From Palsa-504 sp963795795 (GTDB lineage Bacteria > Actinomycetota > Actinomycetes > Streptosporangiales > Streptosporangiaceae), in contig CAWCJS010000016.1 of assembly GCA_963795795.1 (NCBI GenBank), forward strand, positions 322,185-386,184: DNA of 64,000 nucleotides, given 5' to 3'. Made by a program: the position numbers and the translations under genes. This document shows positions 1-7,993 of the stretch, in pieces (position 1 is the stretch's first letter; each line of letters starts with the position of its first letter). The notes under the pieces are model-generated. The model was not told where the DNA came from and searched no databases. It worked only from the letters and a program-made list of their open reading frames with translations.

Positions 1-1
1 C

Positions 2-196
2 GACAAGGACCATACGGTCGCCTGGCTCAACGGCGGCCTGACCTGCGAATGCAACCTGGCCCCGCTCTGCCGCCATCACCACCGGTGTAAACAAGCCGAG
101 GGATGGCACCTGGAACAACCCGAACCGGGCGTCCTGATCTGGCGGACCCCCTCTGGACGCCGCTACACCAGCACCCCCACCGAATACCCGATGTAG
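2..196 (+). CDS. HNH endonuclease, C-terminal part (DUF222/13E12-type), cut by window start
   Basis: Only the last 64 codons are inside the window, ending at TAG 194-196. The peptide holds the zinc/HNH signature of the actinobacterial DUF222-HNH family: a D-H-T stretch, a CECNLAPLCRHHH cluster, then WHLEQPEPGVLIWRTPSG and a TPTEYP tail. The Cys pairs bind a structural zinc and the His residues form the catalytic beta-beta-alpha metal site in this family. These genes are multicopy in actinomycetes and their biological role is unsettled. The upstream DUF222 domain is outside the window, so intactness cannot be judged. Confidence 0.8.
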   Translation, partial: DKDHTVAWLNGGLTCECNLAPLCRHHHRCKQAEGWHLEQPEPGVLIWRTPSGRRYTSTPTEYPM

Positions 197-262
197 CCGC
201 CACGAAAATGACATGCGGAGCCGTTCCGCTTGCCTGCATCATGCTGGTGGGAGGTGTCGGCG

Positions 263-925
263 ATGACAGAACCGCAAGACCCGGCTACGACGAGCGGTGA
301 CCGGCTCCGGGCGGGCCACGCCGACCGCGAGCAGGCGATCGAGGTGCTGAAGAACGCGTTCATGCAAGGTCGGCTCACCGGGGAAGAACTCGGCGCGCGA
401 ACGGGCCAGGTGCTCGCGGCGCGGACTTACGCCGAGCTGGGCGCGGTCACCGCCGACATCCCAGGCGCATCCCGGCTGGACGGCCCGAGCGCCCTGGCCC
501 GAGCCGAGGTGCCGGGCCCGCCTGACCTGGTCCGCCGCTGGCCGCTGGCTAGGGCCTCCGTGAAGTCGGGCTGCTTCCTGGTCATCGCGGCCGCTGTCGT
601 GCAGTCCGGCAACATCATCGCTAATGGGGACTACGGCGCGGCGACCGGCTCCTATCACGCCTGGATTCGCGTGCTGAATGCCCTGGCCCTGGCCCTCGTG
701 GTCACGGCCCTTGTCATCCTGGGACGCGGGGCGGCCGCCTCGGTGAAGCAGCGACGCTTCCGTAAGCACCTGCCGCCCCGGCCGGAGCCGGGCGGCCACG
801 CCCTGGCTGCCGCACCACGCGACGGCGTCGGCCATGACCTGGTCCCTCCCAGCCACCGCACCGACCAGACCCGCGCCGACCTACGGACTCGCATCTCCAC
901 CACCCCCGCCGCATACCCTGTCTAG
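263..925 (+). CDS. DUF1707 membrane protein (copy 1)
   Basis: A 220-residue protein starting at ATG 263, behind a GGGAGG ribosome site at 249-254; an upstream in-frame ATG at 230 lacks such a site. Residues about 13-68 are a DUF1707 (SHOCT-like) module with the hallmark RAGHADREQ, a QGRLTGEE core and ARTYAEL before a TADIP end. Two hydrophobic stretches follow at about 103-121 and 136-154, then a basic, proline-rich tail. DUF1707 proteins are common in actinomycetes and their function is not established; the module may mediate oligomerisation at the membrane. Three further copies lie at 989, 1485 and 5655, so this is part of a local paralogue family. Confidence 0.85.
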   Translation: MTEPQDPATTSGDRLRAGHADREQAIEVLKNAFMQGRLTGEELGARTGQVLAARTYAELGAVTADIPGASRLDGPSALARAEVPGPPDLVRRWPLARASVKSGCFLVIAAAVVQSGNIIANGDYGAATGSYHAWIRVLNALALALVVTALVILGRGAAASVKQRRFRKHLPPRPEPGGHALAAAPRDGVGHDLVPPSHRTDQTRADLRTRISTTPAAYPV

Positions 926-988
926 CCGCGGGATAGCCAGCCCGACGGTATCGGCGTTACGCTTCCCGCATGCTCGTGGGGAGGTGCC

Positions 989-1471
989 GTGACGGCAGGG
1001 CCTGGCGTTAACGCCGCACCCGGACAACGCCCGGATGACGGGCCCCTCCGCGCGTCCCACGCCGACCGCGAGAAGGTGATCGGCACCCTCAAGGACGCGT
1101 TCGTCCAGGGTCGGCTGACCGCGGATGAACTCGACGCGCGGGTGGATCAGGTGTACGCGTCGCGGACGTACGCGGAACTGGCCGAGGTAACCGTCGACAT
1201 CCCCACCGTAGCCAGGGTTCCGCGCGACCCGTGGCGGGCGACGAAGACCGCCTGGGTCGTTGTTTACGCGGTGATCTTGCCCGGGCTCATCACGCTGGCG
1301 GCCCTCCCCGGCGGGCCTGGTCCTCTCACCGCCACGGAGGTGCTCACCTACACCGGGGTCGTCTACGCCGTTTTCTGGATTCTCGGCCTGTCCGTGATGA
1401 TCGCCTCCCGTCTCGGGAAGCGCTCAGCTGGGAAGTCGCCGCCGCGGTCGGCACCCGGTGTCGGCCCGTGA
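989..1471 (+). CDS. DUF1707 membrane protein (copy 2)
   Basis: A 160-residue protein from GTG 989, with a GGGGAGG ribosome site at 978-984. The N-terminal DUF1707 module (RASHADREK, QGRLTADELDAR, SRTYAEL, TVDIP) is closely similar to that of copy 1, and two transmembrane helices follow at about residues 85-105 and 115-135. It lies 63 bases after copy 1 and 13 bases before copy 3 on the same strand, which fits tandem duplication and probable cotranscription. Function unknown; by analogy a small membrane-anchored oligomerising protein. Confidence 0.85.
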   Translation: MTAGPGVNAAPGQRPDDGPLRASHADREKVIGTLKDAFVQGRLTADELDARVDQVYASRTYAELAEVTVDIPTVARVPRDPWRATKTAWVVVYAVILPGLITLAALPGGPGPLTATEVLTYTGVVYAVFWILGLSVMIASRLGKRSAGKSPPRSAPGVGP

Positions 1472-1484
1472 GAGCGCCCGCGTC

Positions 1485-1941
1485 ATGACCGAGCCCCGAA
1501 GCGACCTGGCCGTAGACGCCGTAGACGCGGGGCGCGACGAACTCGTGCCCGTCTATCGCTTTCAGGTGATCAGCACGCTCAAGACCGCGCTGGGGCAAGG
1601 CCGGGCTGACCGAGGATGAATACGACGAACGGGTGGGCCAGGCGGCGGCCTTGGAGTCTCGTGCTGAGCTAGCCACGCTCATCGCGGACCTTCCCGTCGG
1701 CCGGATGAACGCTCCGGCCAGGCCGCCGACGAGGAAGGACGTCCGGATCGGCGTCGGCGTGATCATCGTCGCGGCCGGCGTGATCGCGGCCATCGTGCTG
1801 ACGAACCCCGATAACGGCGGGGCGTTCGCGCTGTTTATCCTCGCGGCCATCACCGTGCTGGTGACCCCGATCGTCACGGTAGGCATGATGGTCGACGTAC
1901 GGCGCCAGAAGCGGCCGGGCGGGCGGCTGCCGCCGGGCTGA
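1485..1941 (+). CDS. DUF1707 membrane protein (copy 3), apparent +1 frameshift
   Basis: ATG 1485 opens a DUF1707-like N-terminus (YRFQVISTLKTALGQGR) that hits TGA at 1617-1619. The expected continuation, LTEDEYDERVGQAAALESRAEL, is present in the next frame and runs on through two hydrophobic helices to TGA 1939-1941. Removing one G from the GGG at 1603-1605 restores a 151-residue protein. The module is more divergent than in copies 1, 2 and 4; it lacks the SHADRE signature. It is either a decaying paralogue or a sequencing indel. Without the first segment the second half would be only a membrane anchor. Confidence 0.65.
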
Positions 1942-1978
1942 CGGGCTCGCTAACGCGGGACAGCCCAGCCTGACCGGC

Positions 1979-2725
1979 TCAGCGGTCCATCAGCGCGAAG
2001 ACGCCCCACCCCAGGTACTCGCGCCGATACCGGACATGGCGGGCGGGGTCGCTGTCCAGTTCCGCCCGCAGCTGCCCCGCCAGCTCGTCGCCGGGGTTGG
2101 CGTCGAGCCACCGGCGGATGTTCAGCCACTGCGCGGCGGTGTACCGGTCCCAGCTGTCCTGGTCGGCGAGGACCATCTCCACGACGTCGCAGCCAAGCTG
2201 ACCGAAGGATTCGATCAGCTCCGGCAGCGGCAGCCACTGATCGGCCCCGATGCCGTCGCAGCCCTCGACGGTGGCCTGGTCGGGCGGCTCGCGGCGCCAG
2301 TACGGTTCGCCGATCAGCATCAGGCCGCCGGGGGCCAGGCTGCGCCGCAGCAGGTCGACCGTGCCCGCGACGCCCCCGCCGATCCAGGTCGCGCCGACGC
2401 ACGCGGCGATGCCGACCGGCCGGTCGGCGACGTACCCGGACGCATCGCCGTGCACGAAGCTGACCCGGTCGGCGACGCCGAGCTCGGCGGCCCGCGCACG
2501 GGCCGAGGCGACGAACACCGTGCTGAGGTCCACCCCGGTACCGGTCAGCCGGAGGTCGCGCGCCCAGGTGCACAGCAGCTCGCCCGTACCGCAGGCCAGG
2601 TCGAGCACGGAGGTCCCGGGCGCCGGGCTCAGCGCCCGGCCCAGCGTCGCCAGCTTCTCGTCCGTGAACGGATTGTGGATGCGGTGGCTGGCCTCGCGGA
2701 TGGTGTAGTGACGCGGAATGTCCAC
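1979..2725 (-). CDS. Class I SAM-dependent methyltransferase
   Basis: A 248-residue Rossmann-fold methyltransferase. SAM-binding motif I is VLDLACGTGELL (residues about 40-51), followed by an acidic GTGVDLS end of strand 2 and a FVHGDAS motif. The length is typical of small-molecule methyltransferases. The C-terminal half contains an EPYWRREPP stretch and a Trp-rich region. The substrate cannot be predicted. It is divergent from the LanC-like gene with only 23 bases between the two start codons, so their promoters overlap and they are probably coregulated. Confidence 0.85.
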   Translation of the reverse strand: MDIPRHYTIREASHRIHNPFTDEKLATLGRALSPAPGTSVLDLACGTGELLCTWARDLRLTGTGVDLSTVFVASARARAAELGVADRVSFVHGDASGYVADRPVGIAACVGATWIGGGVAGTVDLLRRSLAPGGLMLIGEPYWRREPPDQATVEGCDGIGADQWLPLPELIESFGQLGCDVVEMVLADQDSWDRYTAAQWLNIRRWLDANPGDELAGQLRAELDSDPARHVRYRREYLGWGVFALMDR

Positions 2726-2748
2726 ACCGCTACCTTAGGCTGCGAGGT

Positions 2749-4035
2749 GTGTCGTACCTTGCCGCCGCCGAGCGGACGGGGGAGTGGCTGCTGGCCACCG
2801 CCGAGCGGAGCCCGGAGGGCTGGTGCTGGCCGGTGCAGCCCGGCGTCTCCGCCGACGTGGAGCCCGGGCTGGGGTGGGGCACCGCGGGTCCGGCGCTGTT
2901 CTTCGTGGAGGCCTTCCGCACCACGGGGGACGAGCGCTGGCTCGCCGCCGCGCGCGAGGGCGTCCGCTGGATGGAAAACCATCTCGGCCCTTCCGCGGAG
3001 CAAGAGGCGGGCTGCGGGCTGCTGACCGGAGTCGGCGGCTGGGTGGTCGTGCTCAACGAGCTGGCCGACGCGGCTAATGACGAGCAGGCCCGCCATCTGG
3101 CGAAAACCGTCCTCGGCACGATCACGGCGAAAACTTCGGTCACCGACACCGGGGTGCACTGGCACGACCTGACCGAGATGCTGTGGGGCACCGCGGGCAT
3201 CGGGTGCCTGATGTTGGCTCCGGGCGCCGATTACCTCGGCTCGCAGGCCCTGGAACTGGCCGAACGCGCCGGAGACTGGCTCCTGGCCCAGGCCGAGAGC
3301 GCCCCCGCGGGGATCCGGTGGTCGCTAGGCCCGGCGTACGAGGCGCGGTACCCCGACCGGAAGCGCCGCTTCCCGAACTTCGCGCACGGCACCGCCGGCA
3401 TCGGTTTCTTCCTGGCCCGCCTGGCCCAGGTCACCGGGGAGGCGAGGTTCCTCGACGCCAGCCTGGCCGGGACCGAGTGGATCATGACGACCGTCCGCAC
3501 CGATGACGACACGTGCGCGGCTTACCACCACGAACCCGACGGCACGGAGCTGTTCACGCTGGGCTGGTGCCACGGTCCGCCCGGGCTCGGCTGGCTCTTC
3601 CGCCAGCTGGAACTGACCACCGGCGAAGCCACCTGGAGAACCTGGCTCCGCCGGGCCGCCCGGGCCGACCTGCTGAGCGGGATCCCCACGCGCCGGGCGC
3701 CCGGGTTCTGGGACAACGTCGCCCGCTGCTGCGGCTCGGCCGGGGTGGCCGAGTTCTTCCTGGACCTGCACCGCCTGGAAGGCCGTCCGGAGGACCTGGC
3801 GTTCGCCGTCACCCTCGTCGACGACATCCTCAGCCACGCGATCGAGGACGAGTCAGGGATGCGGTGGTCGAACTACGAGTTCCGGCGGCCTGACCCGGAC
3901 CTTCCGCCGGAGACCAGCTACATGCAGGGGGCCCCGGGCATCGGCTCCACGCTCCTGCGCCTGCACCGGCACCTGGCCGGGGACGCGTGGAGCGTCCGCT
4001 GGCCGCACGCCCCGTCCTGGACCGAACGCCCTTAG
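2749..4035 (+). CDS. LanC-like lanthionine-synthetase-family protein
   Basis: A 428-residue all-helical barrel protein of the LanC/LANCL family, from GTG 2749. Repeated G-T-A-G motifs mark the alpha/alpha toroid (WGTAGPALF, WGTAGIGC, HGTAGIGFF, HGPPGLGWL, CCGSAGVAEF, QGAPGIGS). Zinc ligands are expected at Cys274 in WCHGPPG and at Cys327-Cys328 in RCCGSAG. The usual third motif is CHG; here His is replaced by Cys, as in the ProcM-type lanthionine synthetases that use three cysteines. No lanthipeptide precursor, dehydratase or exporter is nearby, so a role in peptide cyclisation is unproven. It may act with the divergent methyltransferase. Confidence 0.9.
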   Translation: MSYLAAAERTGEWLLATAERSPEGWCWPVQPGVSADVEPGLGWGTAGPALFFVEAFRTTGDERWLAAAREGVRWMENHLGPSAEQEAGCGLLTGVGGWVVVLNELADAANDEQARHLAKTVLGTITAKTSVTDTGVHWHDLTEMLWGTAGIGCLMLAPGADYLGSQALELAERAGDWLLAQAESAPAGIRWSLGPAYEARYPDRKRRFPNFAHGTAGIGFFLARLAQVTGEARFLDASLAGTEWIMTTVRTDDDTCAAYHHEPDGTELFTLGWCHGPPGLGWLFRQLELTTGEATWRTWLRRAARADLLSGIPTRRAPGFWDNVARCCGSAGVAEFFLDLHRLEGRPEDLAFAVTLVDDILSHAIEDESGMRWSNYEFRRPDPDLPPETSYMQGAPGIGSTLLRLHRHLAGDAWSVRWPHAPSWTERP

Positions 4036-4586
4036 CCCCGGCCGTTGACGAACGCGAGGATCTCCGCCAGACCCGGCCGGTACCCGTCGGCCGTGTCGAC
4101 CTCGATCTGGGGCGCGTCGATCGCGACCCGGTCGAACGCGGCGTGGCCCAGGCGCTGCGTCGGGTCGTACCCGGCCGAACCATCCACGTGGGCCCGGCGC
4201 AGCGGATTGTCCGCCCGGCGCCTGCGGATCCGCTCCAGCGCCACGTCCGCGTCGACCACGCAGTGCACGATCCGGAGCTCGGCCAGGAACCGGAGCGGCT
4301 CCAGGCGGGGCCGCCACACCGTGTCCTGGAACGCCGCCTCGGCCACGGTGGTCACCCCGGCCCGCAGCAGCAACTCGAGCACGCCGAAGAACACGGGCAG
4401 CGTCCGCGCGGTCAGCTCGTCGCCCACGGCCGGGACGAACCCCGGGCTGGCGTGCACCATCCCTTCCTTGATCTCATCCCGGCTGATCACCGGGCACCCC
4501 ACGGCCTGCGCCAGCGTGTGCGCCAGCGTCGTCTTGCCGGCCCCGGCCGGGCCGCTAACCACCACCAGCGTGGGAAGACCGGTCAC
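4032..4586 (-). CDS. P-loop kinase-like ATPase (AAA family)
   Basis: A 184-residue protein if started at GTG 4586; the frame is open further upstream but that part has no conserved sequence. The Walker A motif GPAGAGKTT lies at residues 12-20 right after a hydrophobic beta strand. It is followed by an ISRDEIKEG segment and an E-A-A-F-Q-D segment, typical of small zeta-toxin-like or gluconokinase-like phosphotransferases. An arginine-rich lid (RIRRRRADNP) is present. It probably phosphorylates a small molecule; the substrate is unknown. It is convergent with the LanC-like gene, their last four bases overlapping (4032-4035). Confidence 0.83.
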   Translation of the reverse strand: MTGLPTLVVVSGPAGAGKTTLAHTLAQAVGCPVISRDEIKEGMVHASPGFVPAVGDELTARTLPVFFGVLELLLRAGVTTVAEAAFQDTVWRPRLEPLRFLAELRIVHCVVDADVALERIRRRRADNPLRRAHVDGSAGYDPTQRLGHAAFDRVAIDAPQIEVDTADGYRPGLAEILAFVNGRG

Positions 4587-4816
4587 GCCACCGAGTGTAG
4601 GGACAGGGCCAGTTGACCCGGCAGGCCACGCGAGCCACCATGGGGGCAACGGCGCGGTCTGACGCCGAGCCCGGCGGCCCTTCCCCAACAGGGCCAGGTC
4701 AGGGGCGAAGGGGGGCACACTCCCGGACCTTCCACCTGCATGGCGAACGGACGTCTGTCATCGGGCCGGCCCGGCCACGGGCGTTGGGGTGGTCACCGAG
4801 ACGGAGGTTGTTCACC

Positions 4817-5446
4817 GTGCCGCAGAACAAGGATCTCAAGCGACTCGTCCGCGCTCGCATGGCCGAAACCGGCGAGCACTACACCCAGGCCCTCGCCCAC
4901 CTGCAGGCCCTCGCGGACCTCGAACCGCTCCCAGCGGCTTGGCATGTCACCGGTAGCCGGGCCCCCGACTACGAGGCCGGGATCGTCCCCGGGATCACCT
5001 ACCACGGGGACCGCGTGGCGCAACTCCGGCTGCGCTCGACTATCGCCAAACCCGACGGCTTCGGCGCGCTGGTGCAAACCATCGCGGCCCCCCGCTACCT
5101 GGGCCGCCGCGTTCGCTACAGCGCGGCGATGCGGACCCGCGAGGTCACCGACTGGGCCGGGCTCTGGCTGCGCGTTGACGACCCCAACGGAACGCTCGTA
5201 ATCGACAACATGCAGGACCGGGCGCTGCGCGGGACCACCGACTGGACCGAGGCCGCCATCGTCCTCGACGTGGCGGAGCAAGCCAGGCGCCTGCTCTTCG
5301 GCGCGCTGCTGAGCGGCGCCGGAGCAGTGGACCTCGCCCGGCTGCGCTTCGAAGAGGTCGGCGAGGACACCCCCGTGACCACCACCATCACCATCGCACC
5401 GCTTCCTGACGAGCCGCAGTCCCTCGACTTCGGCTCGGCCCGCTGA
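4817..5446 (+). CDS. Conserved actinomycete protein with beta-sandwich-like domain
   Basis: A 209-residue protein started at GTG 4817 because an ACGGAGG ribosome site lies at 4801-4807; the frame is open back to 4613 without conserved features. The first 25 residues (PQNKDLKRLVRARMAETGEHY) form a basic helix found at the start of several actinomycete proteins. The rest contains YLGRRVRYSAAMRT, WAGLWLRVDDPNG, DNMQDRALRGTTDW and a LLFGALLSGAG strand. I recall this pattern as a beta-rich ligand-binding-like module seen next to AraC-type regulators. No enzyme motif is visible, and function is unassigned. Confidence 0.7.
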   Translation: MPQNKDLKRLVRARMAETGEHYTQALAHLQALADLEPLPAAWHVTGSRAPDYEAGIVPGITYHGDRVAQLRLRSTIAKPDGFGALVQTIAAPRYLGRRVRYSAAMRTREVTDWAGLWLRVDDPNGTLVIDNMQDRALRGTTDWTEAAIVLDVAEQARRLLFGALLSGAGAVDLARLRFEEVGEDTPVTTTITIAPLPDEPQSLDFGSAR

Positions 5447-5458
5447 ATCGGGGGAGCC

Positions 5459-5524
5459 GTGGACGAAGAACTGCAGGCCGAACTGCTGGCCCGCCGTGAC
5501 GAAGATCAGCGGGTGCGCCAGATC
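5459..5524 (+). pseudogene. Truncated remnant resembling the start of a DUF6624 protein
   Basis: GTG 5459 sits directly behind a GGGGGAG site and opens VDEELQAELLARRDEDQRVR, which resembles the conserved start of DUF6624 proteins. After about 22 codons the similarity stops and the frame continues into low-complexity Arg/Pro sequence that overlaps the next DUF1707 gene in another frame. It looks like a gene start left by a deletion. The family assignment is from memory of a short motif and is weak. Confidence 0.35.
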
Positions 5525-5654
5525 AGTGGCCCCGCGGGGAGGCCCCGCCCTAGCAGGCGCGTCCACGCTAGCCGCCTGGCTGGGCCGGCGCTGTCGGCAC
5601 CGCGGCCGCCGGGTTACCCTGAGGCTGCACGTGCTTGTCGGGAGGGCGCCGGTG

Positions 5655-6137
5655 GTGACAGGACCAGGAGGCCACAAGTACGTGCCGGACCGCCAGCGCC
5701 TGCGTCTGCGCGCGTCCCACGCCGACCGCGAGCAGGTCGTCGACGTGCTCAAGGTCGCGTTCGTGCAGGGCCGGCTCACCAAGGACGAGCTGGACGCCCG
5801 GATCGGCCAGGCGTTCACCGCCAAGACCTACGCTGACCTGGCCGCCGTCACCGCCGACCTGCCGCCTAGCCCGCCCGCGGCCCCGCGGCGCCCGCAGCGG
5901 GTCAACGTCGAGGTGGCCGTATCCCTGACGATCTTCGCGATCTCGATCCCGGTCGCGCTGCTGCAAGCCGGCTACCTGACCGGCAGCGCCGGGCTCGTCA
6001 AGCTGGCCGCCTTCGTGGTCTGCGTTGATCTGCTGGCCCTGCTGGCCGCCGTGGCGCAGGTCCTCGACTCCCGGCACCGCGCACGCGCGGCCCGGCGCCG
6101 ACGGGGACCCGAGCGCCCGCCGGCCCACTCGCCCTGA
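5655..6137 (+). CDS. DUF1707 membrane protein (copy 4)
   Basis: About 160 residues. Two GTG codons at 5652 and 5655 follow a GGAGGG site at 5641-5646; the second gives the better spacing. The DUF1707 module has the full signature (RLRASHADREQ, FVQGRLTKDELDAR, KTYADLAAVTADLP). Two transmembrane helices follow at about residues 80-100 and 110-130, with an arginine-rich tail. Of the four copies in this window, this and copy 2 are the closest to the family consensus. The intervening 3.5 kb (methyltransferase, LanC-like, kinase) separates it from the other three. Confidence 0.85.
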   Translation: MTGPGGHKYVPDRQRLRLRASHADREQVVDVLKVAFVQGRLTKDELDARIGQAFTAKTYADLAAVTADLPPSPPAAPRRPQRVNVEVAVSLTIFAISIPVALLQAGYLTGSAGLVKLAAFVVCVDLLALLAAVAQVLDSRHRARAARRRRGPERPPAHSP

Positions 6138-6169
6138 GCCCGCCACCATCCGGGTGTCATAATGACGGA

Positions 6170-6475
6170 ATGTCACGGAGAGTCATAACCCCGATCGTGG
6201 TCACCGTCGGCGTGATCGCCGGCGGCACCGCGGTCGCGCGGCTGCTCGGTTACAAGCTCGGCACCAACGTTGTCGTCCGGTGCCGCCAGGGTCACGTCTT
6301 CTCCACCATCTGGATCCCCGGCGTCAAGCTCAAGGCGCTCGACCTGGTGGTGGCCAGGGTCCAGCGCTGCCCGGTCGGTCATCACTGGAGCCTCGTCGTC
6401 CCGGTCCGCGAAAAGGACCTGACCGAGGGGGAGCGGGAGTTCGCCAGGCAGCACCACGACGTGCGGATTCCCTGA
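6170..6475 (+). CDS. Small membrane-anchored zinc-ribbon-like protein
   Basis: A 101-residue protein conserved in actinomycetes as far as I recall. It has one N-terminal membrane helix (residues about 6-26), then a C-R-Q-G-H pair and a C-P-V-G-H pair separated by an FSTIWIPG segment and a basic linker. The two Cys-x3-His pairs look like a zinc-ribbon site. The C-terminus (VPVREKDLTEGER) is charged. The reaction or partner is unknown. It stands between the DUF1707 copy and the MoxR operon, and is transcribed the same way. Confidence 0.8.
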   Translation: MSRRVITPIVVTVGVIAGGTAVARLLGYKLGTNVVVRCRQGHVFSTIWIPGVKLKALDLVVARVQRCPVGHHWSLVVPVREKDLTEGEREFARQHHDVRIP

Positions 6476-6533
6476 CCCCTCCGGCCCGGGCATAAGCTGG
6501 CTGAGGCACCGCCGGCGCGAGAGCGGGTGAGCC

Positions 6534-7532
6534 ATGCGCGAACTGCCCGGCCTGTCCCTGGCCTCCGCCGGGGCGGGCCGCACTGGGGGAGCCGGGCGGG
6601 TGGCCGCGGTCGCTGTGCTGCTCGCGGTCACGGTCGCCGGACTCCGCGCGCACGGCACGTTCTCGCGCGCGGCGCACTCGGCGGCGACCGGGGTCACCGG
6701 ATCCCTCCTCGCCATCCTCGTGGCCACCGGCGAGGGCATCGCGGTCGTCGCGTTCATCCTCGTGCTCGCCATGGCGCGCCCCGAGCGGAAGAAGAAGCCC
6801 GACACCGACGAGCCCCCGCGACCTCCCTTCCCGTGGTGGGCGAAGACCCTCGCCGTCCTGGTCGCTATCGCCGTGATGATCACGCCGTTCGTGGTGCTCT
6901 TCTCGAAGAAGAGCAAGAGACAAGTCGCCCTGCAGCCGCCGGCCCAGCGGGGCGTGGTGCCGACCGGCGCCGGCAAGCTGGCTGGCCACGCCCCGAGCGG
7001 GGGGTGGCCGGTGATCGCCGGGATGGTGATCGCGATCGCCGTCGTGGTCGCGCTGACCGTGTGGTCCCGGCGCCGGCGTTCGGCGGGCGGGCCGCGGGAC
7101 TGGTCCCCGCGCCTGGCCAGGTTCCTGGACAGCCTGGCCGCCGGGCAGGACGCCCTGAGGACCCATGCGGATCCCCGCGAGGCGATCATCGCCTGCTACG
7201 CGGCGATGGAGCGCGGTTTCGCCGCCGCGGGCTCCGCCCCGGCCGATGCGGACACCCCCGCCGAGGTCCTGGCCCGGGCGGCCGACGCCGGGATCATCCG
7301 ATCCTCCTCACCCGAGGTGCTGACCGGCCTGTTCCGCCGCGCCAGGTACAGCGCGGAGCCGATGACCAGCGCCGACTCGGGCGCGGCGGCGAGCGCGCTG
7401 GCCCAGATGCGCGCGGACCTGGAAGCAGGCCTCGAACCGGGCCTGGAGCGGGGCCTGACCGCCGACCTCGAACCCGGCCCGGCAGCCGGCCTCGAACCCA
7501 GCCACGGAGCCAGCCATGGAGCCGACCGGTGA
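6534..7532 (+). CDS. DUF4129-domain membrane protein of the MoxR operon
   Basis: 332 residues. Membrane helices are visible near residues 20-36, 60-80, 103-123 and 163-181, followed by a cytosolic C-terminal DUF4129 region (RLARFLDSLAAGQDALRTHADPREAIIACYAAMER, then TPAEVLARA and LTGLFRRARYS). In MoxR operons this protein accompanies the AAA+ ATPase and the DUF58 protein. The tail carries a degenerate repeat (LEAGLEP, LERGLTADLEP, GLEP) that is probably a flexible linker. Its TGA is shared with the GTG start of the next gene, so translation is coupled. Confidence 0.85.
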   Translation: MRELPGLSLASAGAGRTGGAGRVAAVAVLLAVTVAGLRAHGTFSRAAHSAATGVTGSLLAILVATGEGIAVVAFILVLAMARPERKKKPDTDEPPRPPFPWWAKTLAVLVAIAVMITPFVVLFSKKSKRQVALQPPAQRGVVPTGAGKLAGHAPSGGWPVIAGMVIAIAVVVALTVWSRRRRSAGGPRDWSPRLARFLDSLAAGQDALRTHADPREAIIACYAAMERGFAAAGSAPADADTPAEVLARAADAGIIRSSSPEVLTGLFRRARYSAEPMTSADSGAAASALAQMRADLEAGLEPGLERGLTADLEPGPAAGLEPSHGASHGADR

Positions 7533-7993
7533 GCCGCGCCCGCCGCGTGATCGGTATGGGCGCCGCCGTGATCGGCGTCGCCGCGGCGATCGGCGCCGGG
7601 TACGCTGCGGCCGGGCCGACGGGCCTGGTCGACGCGGCCGCGCTCACCACCCTGGGCGTCCTGGTGCTGGCCCGGGGGCTGGTCCGGGATGAGAAACCAC
7701 GGGCCGTTCGGGATAAAGGTCACCGGCGCGGCCTGCTACGGCGGCCGGCGGTCCGGGCGGCGGATTTCCCGGCCTACGCCTCGATCGCCTCGGACCTGGA
7801 GTGGGCGCAGATGTCGCGGCGCCACTACGAGCACGGCATGCGCCCGCTGCTGGTCAGGCTGGCCGCCTCGCTGGGGCGGCCGCGGGCGGTGGCCGACCTG
7901 GCCGGACCGGGGAACGCCCTGGATCCGGACGGGCCGGGCGTCACCCTGGCTACGCTCGAGCGCATCGTCGCCAGGCTGGAGGGAGAACCGTGA
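7529..7993 (+). CDS. Small membrane protein of the MoxR operon
   Basis: 154 residues from GTG 7529, which overlaps the stop of the preceding gene by four bases. Two hydrophobic segments at about residues 7-25 and 32-46 are followed by a basic linker and a soluble helical region (EWAQMSRRHYEHGMRPLLVRLAASLG) ending in a VTLATLERIVARLE helix. The architecture fits the small DUF4129-partner proteins of actinomycete MoxR clusters. It overlaps the moxR start (GTGA), so the operon is translated as a unit. Confidence 0.8.
   Translation: MSRARRVIGMGAAVIGVAAAIGAGYAAAGPTGLVDAAALTTLGVLVLARGLVRDEKPRAVRDKGHRRGLLRRPAVRAADFPAYASIASDLEWAQMSRRHYEHGMRPLLVRLAASLGRPRAVADLAGPGNALDPDGPGVTLATLERIVARLEGEP

Noticed and set aside
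2749..4035. Lanthipeptide biosynthetic cluster
   Set aside because: Only a LanC-like protein is present; no precursor, dehydratase, protease or exporter seen within the window.
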